Below, in pieces: positions 5,661 through 6,874 of a stretch of 6,874 bases of DNA. This DNA is from an archaeon. Its GTDB lineage: Archaea; Methanobacteriota; Methanobacteria; Methanobacteriales; Methanobacteriaceae. Where the stretch lies: assembly GCA_024409145.1 (NCBI GenBank), contig JAKSUF010000075.1, positions 1-6,874 on the forward strand, in the 5' to 3' direction. A model generated the notes under the pieces. It saw only the letters and a program-made list of their open reading frames with translations. It was not told the origin of the DNA and did not search any database. A program made the position numbers and the translations under genes. The first letter of the stretch is position 1. Each line of letters opens with the position of its first letter.

Positions 5661-5742
5661 ATAACATACCTATTGAAAATAAAAAGATAAAAATATCAAC
5701 AAAAAAAACTACTAAAAAAAATAAAAATTTAATTTTTTTCAT
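5638..5742 (-). CDS. putative 34-aa hydrophobic small membrane protein
   Basis: Reading the minus strand from 5742 gives an ATG, 34 codons and TAA. The peptide begins MKKIKFLFFLVVFFVDIF and continues almost entirely with Phe, Leu, Ile and Val, with one Asp at 16 and Gly at 25: a positively charged N-terminus followed by one membrane-spanning segment of about 28 residues. AAGGAG at 5752-5757 lies 9 nt before the ATG and is the strongest Shine-Dalgarno in the gap. TATATTTA at 5792-5799 (minus strand) would start transcription near 5770, giving a leader of about 28 nt. The three signals are correctly spaced, which argues for a real gene. Against it, T-rich DNA encodes Phe/Leu/Ile by default, and I know no homologue. 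The function is unknown; it overlaps the methyltransferase 3' end by 23 bp. Confidence 0.45.
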   Translation of the reverse strand: MKKIKFLFFLVVFFVDIFIFLFSIGMLFIVYLFL

Positions 5743-5805
5743 AATACATATCTCCTTAACTCTTATTTTAAGATAGTATTCCTCAAAAAAATAAATATAT
5801 TCGTA
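5743..5805 (-). promoter_or_regulatory. promoter and ribosome site of the small membrane protein
   Basis: On the minus strand the order is GAATATATTTAT (TATA-like, about 5791-5802), a T/A-rich spacer, then AAGGAGATATGTATT directly before the ATG. An earlier ATG, at 5747-5749 on the minus strand, lies only 2 nt after AAGGAGAT and opens a frame of just six codons, so 5742 is the better start. Confidence 0.4.
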
Positions 5806-5837
5806 TACAATAAGTATGCATATATCTGATGCTCAAG

Positions 5838-5892
5838 TAAAAACAAAAAAAATATTAGGAATATTAAAAAATAAAAAAATAAAAATAAAAAA
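5838..5892 (-). terminator. T-tract terminator of argB
   Basis: On the minus strand, starting about 23 nt after the argB stop codon, there are five T runs of five to eight bases within 55 bp, broken only by single A or short A/T stretches. This is the typical form of an archaeal U-rich terminator. No strong stem precedes it. Confidence 0.6.
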
Positions 5893-5915
5893 TGATAACT
5901 AAGAATTGAAAATAA

Positions 5916-6794
5916 TTAATCTTTATAAATCATTGTTCCAACTCCTTCATTAGTAAAAATTTCAAGGAGTAAAGAATGTTCTACTCTACCATCAAGAATA
6001 TGTGCAGATTTAACACCATTTTTAATAGCTTCAACACAAGTCTCGATTTTAGGAATCATACCACCAGTAATAACTCCAGTATCAATAAGAGCAGGTATTT
6101 CATCAACATGAATTCTTTGAATTAAAGTTGAAGGATCTTTAGGGTCTCTTAAGACTCCTGGAACATCAGTTAAAATAATTAATTTTTCAGCATCAATTGC
6201 ACTAGCTATTCCACCAGCAACAGTATCTGCATTAAGATTTAAATCATCACCTTGTTCAGTTACACCAACAGGAGAAATAACTGGAATGTAATCATTTTCT
6301 GTGAGAATATTAATAATTTCAGGATTAATAGATTCGATTTCACCAACTAAACCTAAATCAACTTCTTCAAGTTTACCTTCATCATTCTCAATTTTATGGA
6401 CTTTTTTACAAGCTTGAATTAAACCACTGTCACTACCAGACAATCCAAGGCCTTTTCCATCATGTAAATAAATATTAGATACAATATTAGTATTGATTTT
6501 ACCAACAAGAACCATTTTAACAATATCCATAGTTTCTTCATCAGTAACTCTTAAACCTTTAATGAATTTAGAATCTTTACCCATTTTATCCATAGCACTA
6601 CTAATTTCAGGACCACCACCATGAACAATAACAGGATTAATACCAACATATTTTAAAAGAACAGTGTCTCTTGCAGTTGAGGTCATAGCATCTTCATTTA
6701 TCATAGCATGACCTCCATATTTAATCATGATCTTTTTATTATGAAATTTTTTAATGTAAGGTAGAGCTTCTACCAAAATATTAACAGAACTCAT
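5916..6794 (-). CDS. argB: acetylglutamate kinase
   Basis: ArgB phosphorylates N-acetyl-L-glutamate with ATP, the second step of arginine biosynthesis, in the cytoplasm. The 292 residues form a complete amino-acid-kinase fold: Lys25 in IKYGG (24-28), the HGGG phosphate loop at 58-61, Arg82 in GLRVTDEE for acetylglutamate binding, LNLNADTVAGG at 185-195 with Asp190, TDVPGVL at 209-215, and GGMIPK at 244-249 with Lys249. The N-terminal segment SSVNILVEALPYIKKFHNKK forms the extra helix found in hexameric, arginine-inhibited enzymes, and the C-terminal LLLEIFTNEGVGTMI resembles their arginine-binding region, so feedback inhibition by arginine is likely (inference). The start follows TTGTGATAAA, giving a GTGAT ribosome site. 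It is separated from the left-hand genes by its own terminator; what lies upstream of it is outside the window. Confidence 0.95.
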   Translation of the reverse strand: MSSVNILVEALPYIKKFHNKKIMIKYGGHAMINEDAMTSTARDTVLLKYVGINPVIVHGGGPEISSAMDKMGKDSKFIKGLRVTDEETMDIVKMVLVGKINTNIVSNIYLHDGKGLGLSGSDSGLIQACKKVHKIENDEGKLEEVDLGLVGEIESINPEIINILTENDYIPVISPVGVTEQGDDLNLNADTVAGGIASAIDAEKLIILTDVPGVLRDPKDPSTLIQRIHVDEIPALIDTGVITGGMIPKIETCVEAIKNGVKSAHILDGRVEHSLLLEIFTNEGVGTMIYKD

Positions 6795-6810
6795 TTTATC
6801 ACAAAATAAT

Positions 6811-6874
6811 CTTTAATAATATATTTAATAATATTTAGTAATATTTAATATAATTTAACATTTTCTACATTTTC
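6811..6874 (-). promoter_or_regulatory. AT-rich argB upstream region with phased repeats
   Basis: Three near-identical decamers, ATATTTAATA, ATATTTAGTA and ATATTTAATA, lie head to tail at 6821-6850, followed by a diverged fourth. Two copies of ACATTTTC(T) lie at 6858-6874. On the minus strand several TATA-like strings occur; AAATTATATT (about 6848-6857) would leave a leader near 30 nt. Which one is used cannot be decided from sequence. Confidence 0.4.

Overview
The window is very AT-rich DNA, and almost all of its gene products look like those of a methanogenic archaeon of the order Methanobacteriales (Methanobrevibacter-like; Methanosphaera is a possible alternative). The support is: an isocitrate/isopropylmalate-family dehydrogenase closest in motifs to homoisocitrate dehydrogenase AksF (coenzyme B pathway); start regions carrying GGTGAT/GTGAT, which pair with the 3' end of methanogen 16S rRNA; TATA-box-like promoters; and U-tract-rich gene ends. 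I assign the order from general knowledge of these families, not from a search. I see no rRNA, tRNA, IS element, integrase or CRISPR array.

Layout: 1-343 is non-coding. It holds two to three copies of a 58-bp tandem repeat with a palindromic core, probably continuing off the left edge, and a shortened fourth core nearer the gene. It precedes a MATE-family exporter (344-1702, +). Next, on the minus strand, is a small cysteine-rich DGC-domain protein (1855-2235), whose 3' end carries a hairpin followed by repeated T tracts (on the minus strand). It shares a 137-bp divergent promoter region, centred on a perfect AT palindrome, with the AksF/LeuB-type dehydrogenase (2373-3422, +). The dehydrogenase is followed after 53 bp by an AMP-forming acyl-CoA synthetase (3476-4954, +), probably co-transcribed. 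A class I SAM-dependent methyltransferase (5061-5660, +) has its own Shine-Dalgarno and perhaps its own promoter.

The 255-bp gap after it is not empty. On the minus strand it contains a good TATA-like box, an AAGGAG Shine-Dalgarno and a 34-codon reading frame for a very hydrophobic small protein (5638-5742) that overlaps the methyltransferase 3' end in antisense. Acetylglutamate kinase ArgB (5916-6794, -) closes the window, with its T-rich terminator at 5838-5892 and an AT-rich promoter region with 10-bp-phased repeats at the right edge.

The genes do not form one pathway. AksF (coenzyme B or leucine-type 2-oxoacid chemistry) and ArgB (arginine biosynthesis) are core metabolism. The MATE exporter, DGC protein, acyl-CoA synthetase and methyltransferase are accessory or of unknown substrate. 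I did not find a convincing new multi-gene system. The items most worth following up are the operator-like repeat array in front of the exporter and the unannotated small membrane protein.
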